Program-made: the position numbers and the translations under genes
Assembly: GCF_013179515.1 (NCBI RefSeq)
Contig: NZ_JABMCN010000011.1
Location: 1-42,399 of the forward strand
Reading direction: 5' to 3'
Source: Pseudomonas sp. CM27
Lineage (GTDB): Bacteria > Pseudomonadota > Gammaproteobacteria > Pseudomonadales > Pseudomonadaceae
Length of the DNA stretch: 42,399 nucleotides
In this document: one piece after another, positions 18,384 through 28,896 of the stretch
How the letters are laid out: each line of letters starts with the position of its first letter
Numbering within the stretch: position 1 is the stretch's first letter
The notes under the pieces: model-generated
What the model was told of the DNA's origin: nothing
Databases searched by the model: none
Seen by the model: the letters and a program-made list of their open reading frames with translations, nothing else

Positions 18384-19346
18384 GTGATCAAACACAAGAA
18401 AGCCCAGTGGCCCTGGCATGGGCTGACCGCCCTGGTCCTGGTGGGCCTGGCGATCAGCCTGTACATGGCTACCTCGATGATCTCCTACGAGTGGCGCTGG
18501 AACCGCGTACCCCAATATTTCGCCTACAAGGCCGAGGATACGCAGCGCGCCGCCGGTTACGGTACCGTGCAGGAAATCGTCATCTCCGGCGATAACGCCC
18601 GTGTCACGCTGAAGGACGACAGCGGCGCCGAGCAAGTGCTTGAGGTGGCCAAGGACAGCCTGCAACTGAGCCGCGGCGACGATGTTGCCGAAGGCGACGC
18701 GATCGGCGTAACCCGGCATTGGGCCGCGGGCCCGCTGGCCTGGGGCCTGTGGACCACGCTGTGGATTTCGGTAGTGTCCGGCGCGCTGGGCCTGCTGATC
18801 GGCCTGTTCGCCGGGTTGTGCCGGTTGTCGAACAACCCGACCCTGCGTGACCTGTCCACCGTCTATGTCGAGCTGGTGCGCGGCACGCCGCTGCTGGTGC
18901 AGATCTTCATCTTCTACTTCTTTATCGGCACCGTGCTCAATCTGTCCCGCGAGTTCGCCGGGGTAGCGGCGCTGGCGCTGTTCACCGGCGCCTACGTGGC
19001 GGAAATCGTCCGTGCCGGCGTGCAGTCGATCGCCAAGGGCCAGAACGAAGCAGCCCGCTCGCTGGGGCTGAACACCAGCCAGTCGATGCGCCACGTGATC
19101 CTGCCGCAGGCGTTCAAGCGCGTGCTGCCACCGCTGGCTGGGCAGTTCATCAGCCTGGTCAAGGACACGTCGCTGGTGTCGGTGATCGCCATCACCGAGC
19201 TGACCAAGAGCGGCCGCGAGGCCATCACCACCTCGTTCTCGACCTTCGAGATCTGGTTCTGCGTGGCAGGCCTGTACCTGCTGATCAACCTGCCGCTGTC
19301 GCACATTGCCAGCCGGCTTGAGCGGAGGCTTGCGCAAAGTGATTGA
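18384..19346 (+). CDS. Amino-acid ABC transporter permease with periplasmic insert
   Basis: A 320-residue inner-membrane subunit of the HisM/GlnP type. The C-terminal two-thirds is a normal five-helix permease with [14 protein letters not shown] and the ATPase-contacting EAA loop ([11 protein letters not shown]). The N-terminus is unusual. After a first helix (about residues 11-30), about 85 residues (31-115) of polar, beta-rich sequence come before the permease core, which in typical family members of about 220 residues begins almost at once. GTG 18384 has GGAAG upstream. It overlaps the ATPase gene by 8 nt. Confidence 0.93.
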   Translation: MIKHKKAQWPWHGLTALVLVGLAISLYMATSMISYEWRWNRVPQYFAYKAEDTQRAAGYGTVQEIVISGDNARVTLKDDSGAEQVLEVAKDSLQLSRGDDVAEGDAIGVTRHWAAGPLAWGLWTTLWISVVSGALGLLIGLFAGLCRLSNNPTLRDLSTVYVELVRGTPLLVQIFIFYFFIGTVLNLSREFAGVAALALFTGAYVAEIVRAGVQSIAKGQNEAARSLGLNTSQSMRHVILPQAFKRVLPPLAGQFISLVKDTSLVSVIAITELTKSGREAITTSFSTFEIWFCVAGLYLLINLPLSHIASRLERRLAQSD

Positions 19347-20073
19347 AGTTCGTGACCTGGTAAAGATCTTCGATACCCGCGGCCAGGTGGTGCGTGCGGT
19401 AGACAACGTCACCACCCGCGTGGCCAAGGCCGAAGTGGTGGTGGTGCTGGGCCCGTCGGGTTCGGGCAAGTCGACCTTCCTGCGCTGCCTCAACGGCCTG
19501 GAGCACTTCGACGAAGGCCACGTGGCCATCGACGGCTTGCAGCTGGCCGACCCGAAAACCGACATCAACGCCTACCGCCGCGAAGTCGGCATGGTGTTCC
19601 AGCACTTCAACCTGTTCCCGCACATGACCGTGCTGGAAAACCTGTGCCTGGCACAGAAGGTGGTGCGCAAGCGCAACAAGGCCGAGCGCGAAGCCAAGGC
19701 CCGAGCGTTGCTGGAGAAGGTAGGTATTGCCCAGAAGGCCAATGAATACCCTTCGCGCCTGTCCGGCGGCCAGCAGCAGCGCGTAGCCATTGCCCGTGCC
19801 CTGGCCATGGACCCGAAGGTGATGCTGTTCGACGAGCCGACCTCGGCGCTGGACCCGGAAATGGTCGGCGAAGTGCTGGACGTGATGAAGACCCTGGCCC
19901 AGGAAGGCATGACCATGGTCTGCGTCACCCACGAAATGGGCTTTGCCCGCGAAGTGGCCGACCGGGTGCTGTTCTTCGACCACGGCAAGCTGCTGGAAGA
20001 TTCGCCGCCGGCGGAGTTCTTTGCCGCACCGAAAGACCCGCGTGCGCAGGCGTTCCTGCGCCAGGTGCTGTAA
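19339..20073 (+). CDS. Amino-acid ABC transporter ATP-binding protein
   Basis: A 244-residue ATPase of the GlnQ/HisP type energising the preceding permease. Walker [10 protein letters not shown] is at residues 38-46; the Q-loop is in [10 protein letters not shown]; the signature LSGGQQQR is followed by Walker [13 protein letters not shown] and the H-loop VTHEMGFA. I prefer GTG 19339 ([11 protein letters not shown]) with GCGGAGG (19322-19328) upstream; a start at TTG 19330 would be too close to that site. It overlaps the permease gene by 8 nt. A GC hairpin follows. Confidence 0.93.
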   Translation: MIEVRDLVKIFDTRGQVVRAVDNVTTRVAKAEVVVVLGPSGSGKSTFLRCLNGLEHFDEGHVAIDGLQLADPKTDINAYRREVGMVFQHFNLFPHMTVLENLCLAQKVVRKRNKAEREAKARALLEKVGIAQKANEYPSRLSGGQQQRVAIARALAMDPKVMLFDEPTSALDPEMVGEVLDVMKTLAQEGMTMVCVTHEMGFAREVADRVLFFDHGKLLEDSPPAEFFAAPKDPRAQAFLRQVL

Positions 20074-20079
20074 TGGCCG

Positions 20080-20096
20080 GGGGCGCTTTGCGCCCC
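20080..20096 (+). terminator. Intrinsic terminator after the ABC operon
   Basis: GGGGCGC (20080-20086) pairs with GCGCCCC (20090-20096) around TTT and is followed by TTTC. It begins 7 nt after the ATPase stop and merges into the REP element that follows. Confidence 0.6.
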
Positions 20097-20099
20097 TTT

Positions 20100-20242
20100 C
20101 GCCGGCAAGCCAGCCCCCAGAGGGATCGCGCCGGCCTCTGGGAACTGAGCTACATGGTTGCTGTTGCAGGCACACCGCAGTATTGAGAATTGTGCATTCC
20201 CTGTGGGAGCTGGCTTGCCAGCGATTGGGCTGCGAGCAGCTC
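20100..20242. repeat. REP-type inverted pair between convergent ABC and MCP genes
   Basis: CGCCGGCAAGCCAGCCCCCAG (from about 20100) and CTGTGGGAGCTGGCTTGCC (20201-20219) are facing copies of the same REP core as at 3968 and 7540, here separated by a longer spacer of about 80 nt. They lie between genes converging on each other. Confidence 0.75.
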
Positions 20243-20250
20243 CGGCAATC

Positions 20251-22194
20251 TCAGATGTTGAAACGCCCTACCATCCCCCGCAACTCCCGCCCCAACTGCT
20301 CCAGCTCGCCACTCGACGCCGCCGTCTGCTCACTGGCCGCACTGGTCTGATCAGACACATCCCGCACGTTCAGCACACTGCGGTTGATCTGCTCGGCCAC
20401 CACGCTCTGCTCTTCGCTGGCCGTGGCGATCTGCTGGTTCATGCCCTGGATGTTCGACACCGTGTCGGTGATCTGGCTCAGCGCATCGCCAGCCCTGCGG
20501 CTCAGCTCCACGCTCTGCTCGGTCAGGCTCTTGCTGCTGTCCAGTAGCCGGTTCACTTCGTCGGTACCGTTGTGCAGGCTGTCGATCAATTGGCCGATTT
20601 CCTCTGTCGCGGTCGAAGTTCGCTGGGCCAACCCGCGCACCTCATCGGCCACCACGGCAAACCCGCGCCCGGCTTCCCCCGCCCGCGCTGCTTCGATCGC
20701 CGCGTTCAGGGCCAGCAGGTTGGTCTGCTCGGACACCGACTTGATCACATCGAGGATGCTGCCAATGCGCTGGCTCTCGCCCGCCAGGTGCTGCATGGCG
20801 GCCAGGCAATGGTCCATCTGCCCGGCCAGTTGCTCGATGCGGCCGATGGCTTCGGCGACCACCTGGTCGCCCACCTGCGCCTGCTGGTCGGCGTTGGTGG
20901 CGGCCAGCGAGGCTTGCTCGGCGTTCTGCGCCACTTCCTGCACGGTGGCGCTCATCTGGTTCATGGCGGTGGCCACCTGGTCGGTTTCCTCGCGCTGCTG
21001 GTTGATGCGCAGCTTGGTGTCTTCGCTGCTGGCCGCCAGCTGCGTGGCGGCCTGGGACAGCTGGCCGACACCCTGGTCGATACCACCGATAAGCGCGCGC
21101 AGGCTCAAGGTCATCTCGCGCATGCTGCTCTGCAACTGGCCCATCTCGTCGCGGCGTTGCACCGTGTCGACCTGGGTCAGGTCGCCCTTGGCAATGCGTG
21201 CGGCTACGGCCAGCGTCTGGCGCAAGGGCTGGGTTATCTGCAAGGTGATCAGCCAGGCGGCCAGCACCCCAACCGCCAGCGCCAGCAGCGCCACGGTGGT
21301 CAGCAGTGAGCGGGCAGCCACGGCTTCGCTGTCGCGTTGTGCGACCTTGCGTTTGCCCAGCTCCAGGCTGACCGCGCGCAGTTCGTTGCCCATATTTTCC
21401 ATGTTGTTTTGCAGCTGCTCGACGCGCACGGCAGCGCGACGATACTGGTCCAGGATGGCGCGATACTTGGCCAGTTCGACCCCCGGCTGTTCACTGAGTG
21501 CGCGTGGCAAGCCCAGCGGCGCCAAGCCCCTGAGCAGTTGCCCAAGGCTACTGTCGGCGGCGTTCAAGGCGTTGTCGCCGACCTTGGCGAAGTCTTCGAC
21601 GGGGGTGAAGGTATAGGCCGGTACCAGGCTCTGCTGATTGGCGCCGTCGACATGCCGGGTGAGCGTGTCCATCAGGCCTAGCACGCCACTTTGCTGGCTG
21701 TCGGCAGGCATCTTGAGCAAGGCCTGGGTCTGCAGTTCGTCGATGACGGCATTGAGCTTTTGCTCCTGCACCTGCATGGCCTCGCGCAAGGCAATGCGGT
21801 TGGCGACACTGCGTTGCAGTTCGCTGAAGTCGTCGCGCAGGCGCTGCAGCAGGGCCAGCTTTTCAGTCAGCATTTGCCGCGATTCATCGACGCTGCTGCG
21901 TTGTTGCAGCGTGGTCAGCATGTTGTCGAGCTGGTCGAGGATACTGCCCATCCGCGATTTGCTGGCGTCGTCGTCGAGCACGCGGTAGGTGATGCGTTCC
22001 GCGCGCAGGTCCTTGGTCAGGTCGTTGATCAGGCCGATTTCGCTGAGTTGCTGCGAGCGAACAATGGCGTCATCCAGCGCGCGCCAGCCGCTGATCGTGG
22101 TGGCCAGGGTAAGCAGCAGGACCACGGCAAAGCCTAGGGCCAGCTTGGCAGCGACGCTGATGTTGCCGAGCTTGCGGTTGAGGTAGCCGAGCAT
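20251..22194 (-). CDS. Methyl-accepting chemotaxis protein with helical bimodular (HBM-size) sensor
   Basis: A 647-residue inner-membrane chemoreceptor. Helix 1 is at about residues 15-37 and helix 2 at about 296-318. The periplasmic part between them is about 258 residues, nearly all helical, the size of the HBM sensors of McpS/McpQ (organic acids). A HAMP domain follows, then the signalling hairpin with [20 protein letters not shown] 22194 has GGAG 8 nt upstream; longer frames read into a repeat. P. putida KT2440 carries the citrate receptor McpQ near this locus, so orthology is plausible but unproven. Related to the next gene in its signalling half. Confidence 0.9.
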   Translation of the reverse strand: MLGYLNRKLGNISVAAKLALGFAVVLLLTLATTISGWRALDDAIVRSQQLSEIGLINDLTKDLRAERITYRVLDDDASKSRMGSILDQLDNMLTTLQQRSSVDESRQMLTEKLALLQRLRDDFSELQRSVANRIALREAMQVQEQKLNAVIDELQTQALLKMPADSQQSGVLGLMDTLTRHVDGANQQSLVPAYTFTPVEDFAKVGDNALNAADSSLGQLLRGLAPLGLPRALSEQPGVELAKYRAILDQYRRAAVRVEQLQNNMENMGNELRAVSLELGKRKVAQRDSEAVAARSLLTTVALLALAVGVLAAWLITLQITQPLRQTLAVAARIAKGDLTQVDTVQRRDEMGQLQSSMREMTLSLRALIGGIDQGVGQLSQAATQLAASSEDTKLRINQQREETDQVATAMNQMSATVQEVAQNAEQASLAATNADQQAQVGDQVVAEAIGRIEQLAGQMDHCLAAMQHLAGESQRIGSILDVIKSVSEQTNLLALNAAIEAARAGEAGRGFAVVADEVRGLAQRTSTATEEIGQLIDSLHNGTDEVNRLLDSSKSLTEQSVELSRRAGDALSQITDTVSNIQGMNQQIATASEEQSVVAEQINRSVLNVRDVSDQTSAASEQTAASSGELEQLGRELRGMVGRFNI

Positions 22195-22346
22195 GGGAAG
22201 TCTCCGAGCGATTGAGAGAGGGGATGCAGGCGCATTGCTGGCATCACACCTTTGCCAATCGGCAGCGGAGTTGTAGGACTTGACCTGATAATCAGGTAGG
22301 AAATGGCACTTGCAACTGTAGGAAGAATTACCTTGCGGCGTGACCG

Positions 22347-22464
22347 CTGTAGGAGCGGCCTTGCGTCGCGAACGGGCCGCAAAGCGGCCCCGGCAATAAA
22401 GGCTGCGAAGCTGAAATCTTGGGGCCGCTATGCGCCCCATCGCGACACAAGGCCGCTCCTACAG
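22347..22464. repeat. Second REP class: TGTAGGAGCGGCC palindrome pair
   Basis: CTGTAGGAGCGGCCTTGCGT begins the left arm (22347-22391), and the right arm (22421-22464) ends with its reverse complement AAGGCCGCTCCTACAG. Both include CGCGA and a GGGGCCGC/GCGGCCCC stem. The sequence differs from the other REP classes in the window. It sits between the two chemoreceptor genes. Confidence 0.82.
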
Positions 22465-22484
22465 GAACGTGTGGTCCCGCTGGA

Positions 22485-24065
22485 TCAGAGCCTGAACCGC
22501 CCCACCAACCCCTGTAAATGGGTGCCTAGCCGCGCCAGCTCCACACTCGAACTGGCCGTCTCTTCACTGGCCGCCGAGGTCTGGTCGGAGATATCCCGCA
22601 CATTCATGACGCTGCGGTTGATTTCCTCGGCTACCGCCGTCTGTTCCTCCGCCGCCGTGGCAATCTGCTGGTTCATCGCCTGGATCGACGATACGGTACG
22701 GGTGATCGTCTCCAGCGAGCTGCCGGCACGGCGGGTCAGCTCGACGCTGCTGTCGGTCAGCTGGCGGCTGTTGTCCATCACGCTGGCCACCCGTTGGGTG
22801 CCGCTTTGCAGGCCGGCGATCAGCTCTTCAATCTCTTCGGTCGACTGCTGGGTACGCTGGGCCAGGCTGCGCACTTCGTCGGCTACCACGGCAAAACCAC
22901 GGCCAGCCTCGCCGGCGCGGGCGGCTTCGATGGCCGCGTTGAGGGCAAGCAGGTTGGTCTGCTGCGCTACCGACTTGATCACGTCGAGCACACTGCCGAT
23001 CTTGTCGCTTTCGGCCTTGAGCTGGTTCATCGCCTCGCTTGAGTTGACCACTTCGCCGGCCAGGCGCTCGATCTGCGCGACCGCCTCGCCGACTACCCGG
23101 TCGCCTTCACGGGCCTGCTGGTCGGCCATCAGGGCGGCCTCCGAGGCCTGTTCCGCATTGCGTGCCACTTCATGCACGGTGGCAGTCATCTGGTTCATGG
23201 CGGTCGCTACCTGATCGGTCTCGACCTTCTGGTTGTTGACCCCTGCGCTGGTCTGCTCGGTGACAGCCGACAGCTGTTCGGCCGCACTGGCAATCTGGGT
23301 GACGCCATCGCCGATGCCGCCGATCAGTTCGCGCAGGCCCTGGGTCATGCGCTGCATGCTGGCTTGCAACTGGCCCAGTTCATCGCGTCGCTGCACCTGC
23401 AGCTGGTTCTCGGTCAGGTCGCCATTGGCCACGCGTTCGGCGGCGCGCAAGGTCTGGCGCAGCGGGATGATGATCTGCCGGGTGATGGCCCAGGCTGCCA
23501 GCAGGCCCAACGCCAGCGCCAGCACCGTAGCCATGGCGAGCAGGCTCTTGGCCCGCGCGGCACCTTCATCGCGCACGACGGTTTGCGAGGCAGTCATCGC
23601 CTGGCTGGCTTTCAGCAAGACCGTGCCCTGGTCGGCCATGCGCCGCAATGCCTGCTCCGTGGCGTCCGGGTCGGCAGCGGACCGGCTGAGGTCGGCGTAC
23701 GCTTGCCGATATTCGCGTACGGCTGCCAGCTGCTGCTGAAGGCGTTGCTGATCCTCAGGTTGGTCGATCTGCCCTAGCATCAGCTGGATCTGCCGCTCCA
23801 GGTCGTTCAGGGCCTTCTCCAGCTCTGCCACGGCCACGTTGTCGCGGTTGCGTTCGTAGTGTTGCCGGGCAATGCGCAAGTCCTGGGTGTACTGGTGAAT
23901 CACCGAGATATTGCCCAGCTTGTCGCCACGATCGATGATGCTGTCCATGCCCAGCCAGCCGGTCACGGTGATGGCCAGGGTCAGCAGCAGCACCAGGCCG
24001 AAGCCCAGCCCCAGTTTGCGATTGACGCTCACATTGCCCAACGATTGGGCTAACCCTTGATACAT
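22485..24065 (-). CDS. Methyl-accepting chemotaxis protein with short four-helix-type sensor
   Basis: A 526-residue chemoreceptor. Helix 1 is at about residues 16-36 and helix 2 at about 174-194, leaving a periplasmic domain of about 135 residues, the size of a 4HB/TarH-type sensor. It is rich in Q, R and E and predicted helical. HAMP and the signalling hairpin ([17 protein letters not shown]) follow and closely resemble those of the neighbouring receptor. ATG 24065 has GGGGAG 8 nt upstream. It is transcribed toward its neighbour. The ligand is unknown. Confidence 0.9.
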   Translation of the reverse strand: MYQGLAQSLGNVSVNRKLGLGFGLVLLLTLAITVTGWLGMDSIIDRGDKLGNISVIHQYTQDLRIARQHYERNRDNVAVAELEKALNDLERQIQLMLGQIDQPEDQQRLQQQLAAVREYRQAYADLSRSAADPDATEQALRRMADQGTVLLKASQAMTASQTVVRDEGAARAKSLLAMATVLALALGLLAAWAITRQIIIPLRQTLRAAERVANGDLTENQLQVQRRDELGQLQASMQRMTQGLRELIGGIGDGVTQIASAAEQLSAVTEQTSAGVNNQKVETDQVATAMNQMTATVHEVARNAEQASEAALMADQQAREGDRVVGEAVAQIERLAGEVVNSSEAMNQLKAESDKIGSVLDVIKSVAQQTNLLALNAAIEAARAGEAGRGFAVVADEVRSLAQRTQQSTEEIEELIAGLQSGTQRVASVMDNSRQLTDSSVELTRRAGSSLETITRTVSSIQAMNQQIATAAEEQTAVAEEINRSVMNVRDISDQTSAASEETASSSVELARLGTHLQGLVGRFRL

Positions 24066-24080
24066 TTACGACTCCCCGGC

Positions 24081-24117
24081 GCCTTGGCAGCACAAATAGT
24101 TGTTGTGTTGCCAAGGC
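24081..24117. terminator. 15-bp hairpin between rsmE and the chemoreceptor gene
   Basis: GCCTTGGCAGCACAA (24081-24095) pairs with TTGTGTTGCCAAGGC (24103-24117) around 7 nt, with one G-T wobble. A competing smaller stem, CCAAGGCC/GGCCTGGG, spans 24111-24129. The element lies between the rsmE stop and the downstream chemoreceptor start on the minus strand. No T-run follows, so it may be a terminator of the tat-rsmE transcript or a leader structure. Confidence 0.5.
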
Positions 24118-24166
24118 CATCGGCCTGGGGGAGGGAAACTTGATGGGCGAAAAAGTGGCGTTTACG

Positions 24167-24874
24167 TCAGAAAATACGCGAAAGCAGCGCAGTTACTGCA
24201 GTCTCGACGCGCAAGATGCGATCACCCAACTGCACTGGCGCCAAGCCGGCCTTGCCCAGCAGGTCGACTTCGTAGGGGATCCAGCCACCCTCGGGGCCGA
24301 TGGCCAGGGTCACGGCTTGTTCCACGGCGCGCGGGCAGGCGGGGTAGGGGCCGGGGTGGCCTACCAGGCCGAGAGTACCGGCGGCGATGGCCGGCAGACG
24401 GTCTTCGACGAAGGGCTTGAAGCGCTTTTCGATGATCACCTCAGGCAGCACGGTATCGCGCGCCTGCTCGAGGCCGAGGATAAGGTTGTCGCGGATGCTT
24501 TCCGGCTGCAGGAAGGGCGTTTGCCAGAAGCTTTTCTCGACCTTGTAGCTGTTCAGCAGGATCAGCCGCGGCACGCCCAGGGTCGCCACGGTCTGGAACA
24601 GCCGCCGCAGCATTTTCGGCCGTGGCACAGCCAGCACCAGGGTCAGCGGCAGTTTGGTTGGCGGCTGCTGGTCGAAGGCGACTTCAAGTTCGGCTTCGTG
24701 CTTGTCCAGGCGCAGCACGGTAGCCTTGCCCATCAGGCCGTTGATACGGCCCACGCGCAGGTTGTCGCCCACCGCCACGCGATGGATTTCCTGCATGTGG
24801 GTGAAGCGCCGATCAGCGAGAACGACACGGTCGGCCGAAACGAAGTCGGCCTCTTCAAGGAGCAACAGGTTCAC
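24167..24874 (-). CDS. rsmE: 16S rRNA (uracil1498-N3)-methyltransferase RsmE
   Basis: A 235-residue SPOUT-class methyltransferase that methylates U1498 of 16S rRNA using S-adenosylmethionine. The knot motifs GPEGGW (193-198) and [11 protein letters not shown] (216-226) are intact; an N-terminal PUA-like domain covers about 1-70. The GTG start overlaps the tatC stop (GTGA), so rsmE is translationally coupled to the Tat genes. Confidence 0.96.
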   Translation of the reverse strand: MNLLLLEEADFVSADRVVLADRRFTHMQEIHRVAVGDNLRVGRINGLMGKATVLRLDKHEAELEVAFDQQPPTKLPLTLVLAVPRPKMLRRLFQTVATLGVPRLILLNSYKVEKSFWQTPFLQPESIRDNLILGLEQARDTVLPEVIIEKRFKPFVEDRLPAIAAGTLGLVGHPGPYPACPRAVEQAVTLAIGPEGGWIPYEVDLLGKAGLAPVQLGDRILRVETAVTALLSRIF

Positions 24875-25659
24875 GATTGGGTCGCAGGCGGCTGATCGTT
24901 ATGGTCATCGGCGGTTTCGTCGTGGGTACTGCGCTTGCGAATCAGGCTGCCGCACAGCAGGCCTACCTCGAACAGCAGCCACATGGGCACGGCCAGCAGG
25001 GTCTGGGAGAAGATGTCCGGCGGGGTAAGAACCATGCCGACTACGAAGCAGCCGATGATCACGTACGGGCGGATTTTCTTCAGGTACTTCACGTCGACCA
25101 CGCCGATCCACACCAGCAGTACCACCGCCACCGGGATTTCGAAGGCTACGCCAAAGGCGAAGAACAGCGTCATCACGAAGTCGAGGTAGTTGGCGATGTC
25201 GGTCATCATCGACACACCGGCCGGAGTGGCGGCGGCGAAGAACTTGAACATCAGCGGGAATACGAAGAAATAAGCGAACGCCATGCCGGCGTAGAACAGC
25301 AGGATGCTCGACACCAGCAACGGTATGGCGATGCGTTTTTCGTGGCGGTACAGCCCAGGTGCGATAAACCCCCAGATTTGCTGGAGGATGAACGGGATGG
25401 CCAGGAACAGCGACACGATCATGGTCAGCTTGAACGGCGTCAGGAACGGCGAGGCCACGTCGGTGGCGATCATCGTTGCATTGGCCGGCAGGTGATCACG
25501 CAGTGGCGCGGAGACCAGGGTGTAGATCTGCTGGGCGAATGAGAACAGCCCGGCAAAGATCAGGAAAATGACCGCGACGCAGCGCAGCAGGCGGGTGCGC
25601 AGTTCGGTCAGGTGCGAAACCAGCGGCATTGGCTGGTCGTGTTCCGGATTCTCGCTCAT
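24871..25659 (-). CDS. tatC: Sec-independent protein translocase TatC
   Basis: A 262-residue inner-membrane core of the Tat export complex, which binds the twin-arginine signal peptide together with TatB. Six hydrophobic helices are visible. The conserved cytoplasmic N-terminus [15 protein letters not shown] and the loop ...[12 protein letters not shown] are typical. The C-terminal tail is hydrophilic. It overlaps tatB (ATGA) and rsmE (GTGA) by 4 nt each. Confidence 0.97.
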   Translation of the reverse strand: MSENPEHDQPMPLVSHLTELRTRLLRCVAVIFLIFAGLFSFAQQIYTLVSAPLRDHLPANATMIATDVASPFLTPFKLTMIVSLFLAIPFILQQIWGFIAPGLYRHEKRIAIPLLVSSILLFYAGMAFAYFFVFPLMFKFFAAATPAGVSMMTDIANYLDFVMTLFFAFGVAFEIPVAVVLLVWIGVVDVKYLKKIRPYVIIGCFVVGMVLTPPDIFSQTLLAVPMWLLFEVGLLCGSLIRKRSTHDETADDHNDQPPATQS

Positions 25660-26033
25660 GGGGCTCGCGGCGTTTCAGGCGGTTCAGAAGGGGCTACCGG
25701 TGCCGCAGGTGCTTCGACCGACCTGGCTTCGAGCCCGGCAGGGGGTTGCACGGTGGCGGTGGTCACGGGCGGCTGCGCAGGTGTGGCCATCGGGTTGAGA
25801 ATGCGCTTGGCTTCCTCTTCCATCTGCAGGATATGCTCGTTGTGCAGCTGGCGGCGTATGTCGTCGGCGCCGATTTCGCGCTCGACTTCCATCTTGATGC
25901 TGTTGAAGCTGCGCTTGAGTCGGCCGATCCACAGCCCTGCCGTGCGCGCGGCACCCGGCAGGCGCTCGGGGCCGAGCACCAGCAGGGCGACCAGGCCGAC
26001 GAGCAGCAGCTCGGTGAAACTGATGCCGAACAT
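25656..26033 (-). CDS. tatB: Sec-independent protein translocase TatB
   Basis: A 125-residue protein with a single N-terminal helix ([20 protein letters not shown]) ending in the hinge GPERLPG, then an amphipathic helix and a Pro/Ala-rich C-terminal tail. This is the TatB pattern (Glu in the helix, GPE hinge) and not TatA. It works with TatC as signal-peptide receptor. It begins 2 nt after the tatA stop and overlaps tatC. Confidence 0.95.
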   Translation of the reverse strand: MFGISFTELLLVGLVALLVLGPERLPGAARTAGLWIGRLKRSFNSIKMEVEREIGADDIRRQLHNEHILQMEEEAKRILNPMATPAQPPVTTATVQPPAGLEARSVEAPAAPVAPSEPPETPRAP

Positions 26034-26035
26034 GG

Positions 26036-26308
26036 TCAGTCTTTCCGCTGCGGCTCTTGGACCGGTTGGGCCTGGCCATCGATGGTGTGCCCTTGGGCCT
26101 GTTGCGCAGTGTTCTGCACCGGAGGCACAGGCTGGGCGGGCGGCGGGGTTTGCTCGGCCGGCTTGTTCTCTTCTTCGTTCATGGCCTTGCGGAAGCCCTT
26201 GATCGATTCGCCCAGGTCACTGCCGAAGTTCTTCAGCTTCTTGGTGCCGAACACCAGGACCACGACGACCAGCAGGACGATCCAGTGTTTCCAGTCAAAA
26301 ATACCCAT
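26036..26308 (-). CDS. tatA: Sec-independent protein translocase TatA
   Basis: A 90-residue pore-forming subunit. One N-terminal helix ([15 protein letters not shown]) ends in the [20 protein letters not shown] hinge and amphipathic helix that define TatA. The tail is rich in Pro and Gln. It is the first gene of tatABC-rsmE. A REP element separates it from hisE, so the Tat genes may have their own promoter. Confidence 0.95.
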   Translation of the reverse strand: MGIFDWKHWIVLLVVVVLVFGTKKLKNFGSDLGESIKGFRKAMNEEENKPAEQTPPPAQPVPPVQNTAQQAQGHTIDGQAQPVQEPQRKD

Positions 26309-26361
26309 TTCGTACTCCTGAATATTGTGTGTTGGCCCTATCCGGGCTGCATTGCAAACCT

Positions 26362-26446
26362 TGTGGGAGCGGGTTCACCCGCGAACACCGGCGCAGCCGG
26401 TGCCATATATCGCGTTGCAAGCTTCGCGGGTGAACCCGCTCCCACA
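26362..26446. repeat. REP pair with internal hairpin between hisE and tatA
   Basis: A perfect 24-nt inverted repeat: 26362-26385 and 26423-26446 (TTCGCGGGTGAACCCGCTCC...). Between the arms, CACCGGC (26386-26392) pairs with GCCGGTG (26396-26402) around GCA, followed by CCATA. The same inner hairpin and CCATA occur in the element at 39410. Confidence 0.9.
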
Positions 26447-26474
26447 GGGGCGCGCAGCACGCCCCGAAAATACA

Positions 26475-26810
26475 TCAGGCAGAAGGCGTTCGTGCGGCCT
26501 TCTCATCATGACCGGACAAGCCAAAGCGGCGGTCCAGTTCATCGAGCACGGCTTGCGGATGCTGGCCCAGTGCGCTGAGCATCACCAGGCTATGAAACCA
26601 CAGGTCGGCGGTTTCATAGATGACATCGCTGTAATCCTTGCTGACGGCGGCATCCTTGGCGGCAATGATCGTCTCGATCGACTCTTCGCCGAGTTTTTCC
26701 AGAATCTTGTTCAGGCCCTTGTGGTACAGGCTGGCCACGTAGGAGCTGTCAGGGGCCGCTTGCTTGCGTTCTTCAAGCACTTCGGCCAGGCGGTCGAGGG
26801 TGTCGCTCAT
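26475..26810 (-). CDS. hisE: Phosphoribosyl-ATP pyrophosphatase HisE
   Basis: A 111-residue cytoplasmic enzyme that removes pyrophosphate from phosphoribosyl-ATP, step two of histidine synthesis. It is an all-alpha MazG-like fold with the metal-binding helix [13 protein letters not shown] and the [13 protein letters not shown] segment. I chose ATG 26810 ([16 protein letters not shown]), giving the known length; AGGAC lies upstream. It starts 2 nt after hisI stops, so the two form a unit. Confidence 0.95.
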   Translation of the reverse strand: MSDTLDRLAEVLEERKQAAPDSSYVASLYHKGLNKILEKLGEESIETIIAAKDAAVSKDYSDVIYETADLWFHSLVMLSALGQHPQAVLDELDRRFGLSGHDEKAARTPSA

Positions 26811-26811
26811 G

Positions 26812-27204
26812 TCAGTGTCCTGCGCTGTAGATGGCATCCGGGTCCTTCAGGACCGGGTCGACGGTGTTCCACTGGCCGTTTTCGAAAACCCGGTAGAAGC
26901 AGCTTTCACGGCCGGTATGGCAGGCGATATGGCCCAGTTGCTCGACCATCAGGATGATCACGTCGGCGTCGCAGTCCAGGCGCATTTCGTGCAGTTTCTG
27001 CACATGGCCCGATTCTTCGCCTTTGCGCCACAGCTTGCCACGCGACCGTGACCAGTAGATGGCGCGTTGCTCGGCGGCGGTCAGGGCCAGCGATTCGCGG
27101 TTCATCCAGGCCATCATCAGCACGCGTCCGGTCTTGTGGTCCTGGGCGATAGCCGGTACCAGGCCGTCGCTGTTCCACTTGATCTCGTCCAGCCAGTCTT
27201 TCAT
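26812..27204 (-). CDS. hisI: Phosphoribosyl-AMP cyclohydrolase HisI
   Basis: A 130-residue zinc enzyme that opens the adenine ring of phosphoribosyl-AMP, step three of histidine synthesis. Signatures are [17 protein letters not shown], the metal-binding LDCDADVI and the zinc-cysteine [14 protein letters not shown] 27204 is preceded by GGAG and gives the usual length. hisI and hisE are separate genes here, unlike the fused hisIE of enteric bacteria. Confidence 0.96.
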   Translation of the reverse strand: MKDWLDEIKWNSDGLVPAIAQDHKTGRVLMMAWMNRESLALTAAEQRAIYWSRSRGKLWRKGEESGHVQKLHEMRLDCDADVIILMVEQLGHIACHTGRESCFYRVFENGQWNTVDPVLKDPDAIYSAGH

Positions 27205-27256
27205 CGTCGACTCCAAAACGGGCCCGCTCCTGTGCCGGGCCCTTTGCGCTAGTGTG

Positions 27257-27276
27257 CCAGCCGCAGGCGCGGCTGG
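27257..27276 (-). terminator. Hairpin right after ubiB
   Basis: CCAGCCGC (27257-27264) pairs perfectly with GCGGCTGG (27269-27276) around AGGC, directly next to the ubiB stop codon. No T-run follows on the minus strand, so it may only partly separate the ubi and his genes. Confidence 0.45.
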
Positions 27277-28896
27277 CTATTGGCGCACAATCAGGTAAAG
27301 GCCCGCAGCCAGCATCAGCCAGGCCGGCCAGGCAGCCGGGGCGGCCAGGCTGGCGGCTTCGGCGGCGCCGGCAGCCAGTACCGCACCCCCGCCCAGCAGG
27401 CCGGCGCCGAGCAGGCGCAGCGCCCGGCGGTCGCCCTGGCGGCGCCGTTCCGGCATCTGCGGGTCTTGCAGGTGCGGTTGCGACAGGCGCTCAAGCAGGT
27501 CGCGGGCCATGCCCGCCAGATGCGGCAGCTGTTCGGCCTGGCTATAGACATTGCCCAGCACGGCCTTGGGGCTCATGCGCTCGCGCATCCAGCGCTCGAG
27601 AAATGGCTTGGCGGTACTCCACAGGTCCAGGTCGGGGTACAGCTGGCGGCCCAGGCCTTCGATGTTGAGCAGGGTCTTCTGCAGCAGCACCAGCTGCGGC
27701 TGCACTTCCATATTGAAGCGCCGCGCGGTCTGGAACAGGCGCATCAGCACCTGGCCGAAGGAAATATCCTTTAACGGTTTTTCGAAGATCGGCTCGCAGA
27801 CAGTGCGGATCGCTGCCTCGAACTCGTTGACCTTGGTGTGCGCCGGTACCCAGCCCGAGTCGATGTGCAGCTGGGCAACGCGGCGATAGTCACGCTTGAA
27901 GAAGGCAATCAGGTTGCGCGCCAGGTAGTCCTGGTCTTCCGAGGTGAGGCTGCCGACGATGCCGCAGTCGATGGCGATGTACTGCGGGCTCCAGGGTTTG
28001 ACCGTGCTGACGAAGATGTTGCCGGGGTGCATGTCGGCATGGAAGAAACTGTCGCGGAACACCTGGGTGAAGAACACCTCCACGCCGCGTTCGGCCAGCA
28101 GCTTCATGTCGGTGCGCTGGTCGGCCAGGGTCGCCATGTCGGTCACCGGTACGCCGTAGATGCGCTCCATGACCAGCACCTTGGGCCGGCACAGGTCCCA
28201 GTACACCTGAGGCACGTACATCAGCTCGGAGCCTTCGAAGTTGCGCCGCAGCTGGCTGGCGTTGGCCGCCTCGCGCAGCAGGTCGAGCTCGTCGTAGATG
28301 GTCTTTTCGTAGTCGCCGACGATTTCCACCGGGTGCAGACGGCGGGCGTCGGCCGAGGCGCGTTCGGCGGCCTTGGCGATCAGGAACAGCCAGGCGAGGT
28401 CCTGGGCGATTACCGGCTTCAGGCCTGGGCGCACCACCTTTACCACCACCTCTTCGCCGGTTTTCAGGCGTGCGGCATGCACCTGGGCCACCGAGGCCGA
28501 GGCCAGCGGCTCCACGTCGAAGCGGCTGAACAGCTGCGCCACCGGGGCGCCCAGTTGTGCCTCGATCAGCGCCACGGCCTGCTTGGGGTCGAACGGCGGT
28601 ACGCGGTCCTGCAGCAGCATCAACTCGTCGGCGATGTCGTTGGGCAGCAGGTCGCGCCGGGTAGACAGCAACTGGCCGAACTTGATGAAGATCGGCCCCA
28701 GGTCCTGCAGCGCCAGGCGCAGGCGTGCGCCGCGATTGAGCTCGGACGGTTTGCGAGGCAGCCAGCGCCATGGCATCAGCAGGCGCAGACTCATCAGCCA
28801 CCAAGGCAGCGGCAGGTCGAACAGCAGGTCATCGAGACGGTAGCGGATCACCACACGCTGGATGCGAAAAAGACGGCGGACGGCGAGCAGCTTCAT
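27277..28896 (-). CDS. ubiB: Ubiquinone biosynthesis kinase-like protein UbiB
   Basis: A 539-residue ABC1/ADCK/UbiB-family atypical protein kinase-like ATPase. KxGQ (Lys72-Gln75 in [11 protein letters not shown]) is the family hallmark; the conserved Ala-rich loop region ASASVAQVH replaces the normal P-loop; [10 protein letters not shown] and AIDCGIVG supply the catalytic and metal-binding residues. Two C-terminal membrane helices (about 490-538) anchor it to the inner membrane. It supports ubiquinone assembly with UbiJ, whose gene it overlaps by ATGA. Confidence 0.96.
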   Translation of the reverse strand: MKLLAVRRLFRIQRVVIRYRLDDLLFDLPLPWWLMSLRLLMPWRWLPRKPSELNRGARLRLALQDLGPIFIKFGQLLSTRRDLLPNDIADELMLLQDRVPPFDPKQAVALIEAQLGAPVAQLFSRFDVEPLASASVAQVHAARLKTGEEVVVKVVRPGLKPVIAQDLAWLFLIAKAAERASADARRLHPVEIVGDYEKTIYDELDLLREAANASQLRRNFEGSELMYVPQVYWDLCRPKVLVMERIYGVPVTDMATLADQRTDMKLLAERGVEVFFTQVFRDSFFHADMHPGNIFVSTVKPWSPQYIAIDCGIVGSLTSEDQDYLARNLIAFFKRDYRRVAQLHIDSGWVPAHTKVNEFEAAIRTVCEPIFEKPLKDISFGQVLMRLFQTARRFNMEVQPQLVLLQKTLLNIEGLGRQLYPDLDLWSTAKPFLERWMRERMSPKAVLGNVYSQAEQLPHLAGMARDLLERLSQPHLQDPQMPERRRQGDRRALRLLGAGLLGGGAVLAAGAAEAASLAAPAAWPAWLMLAAGLYLIVRQ

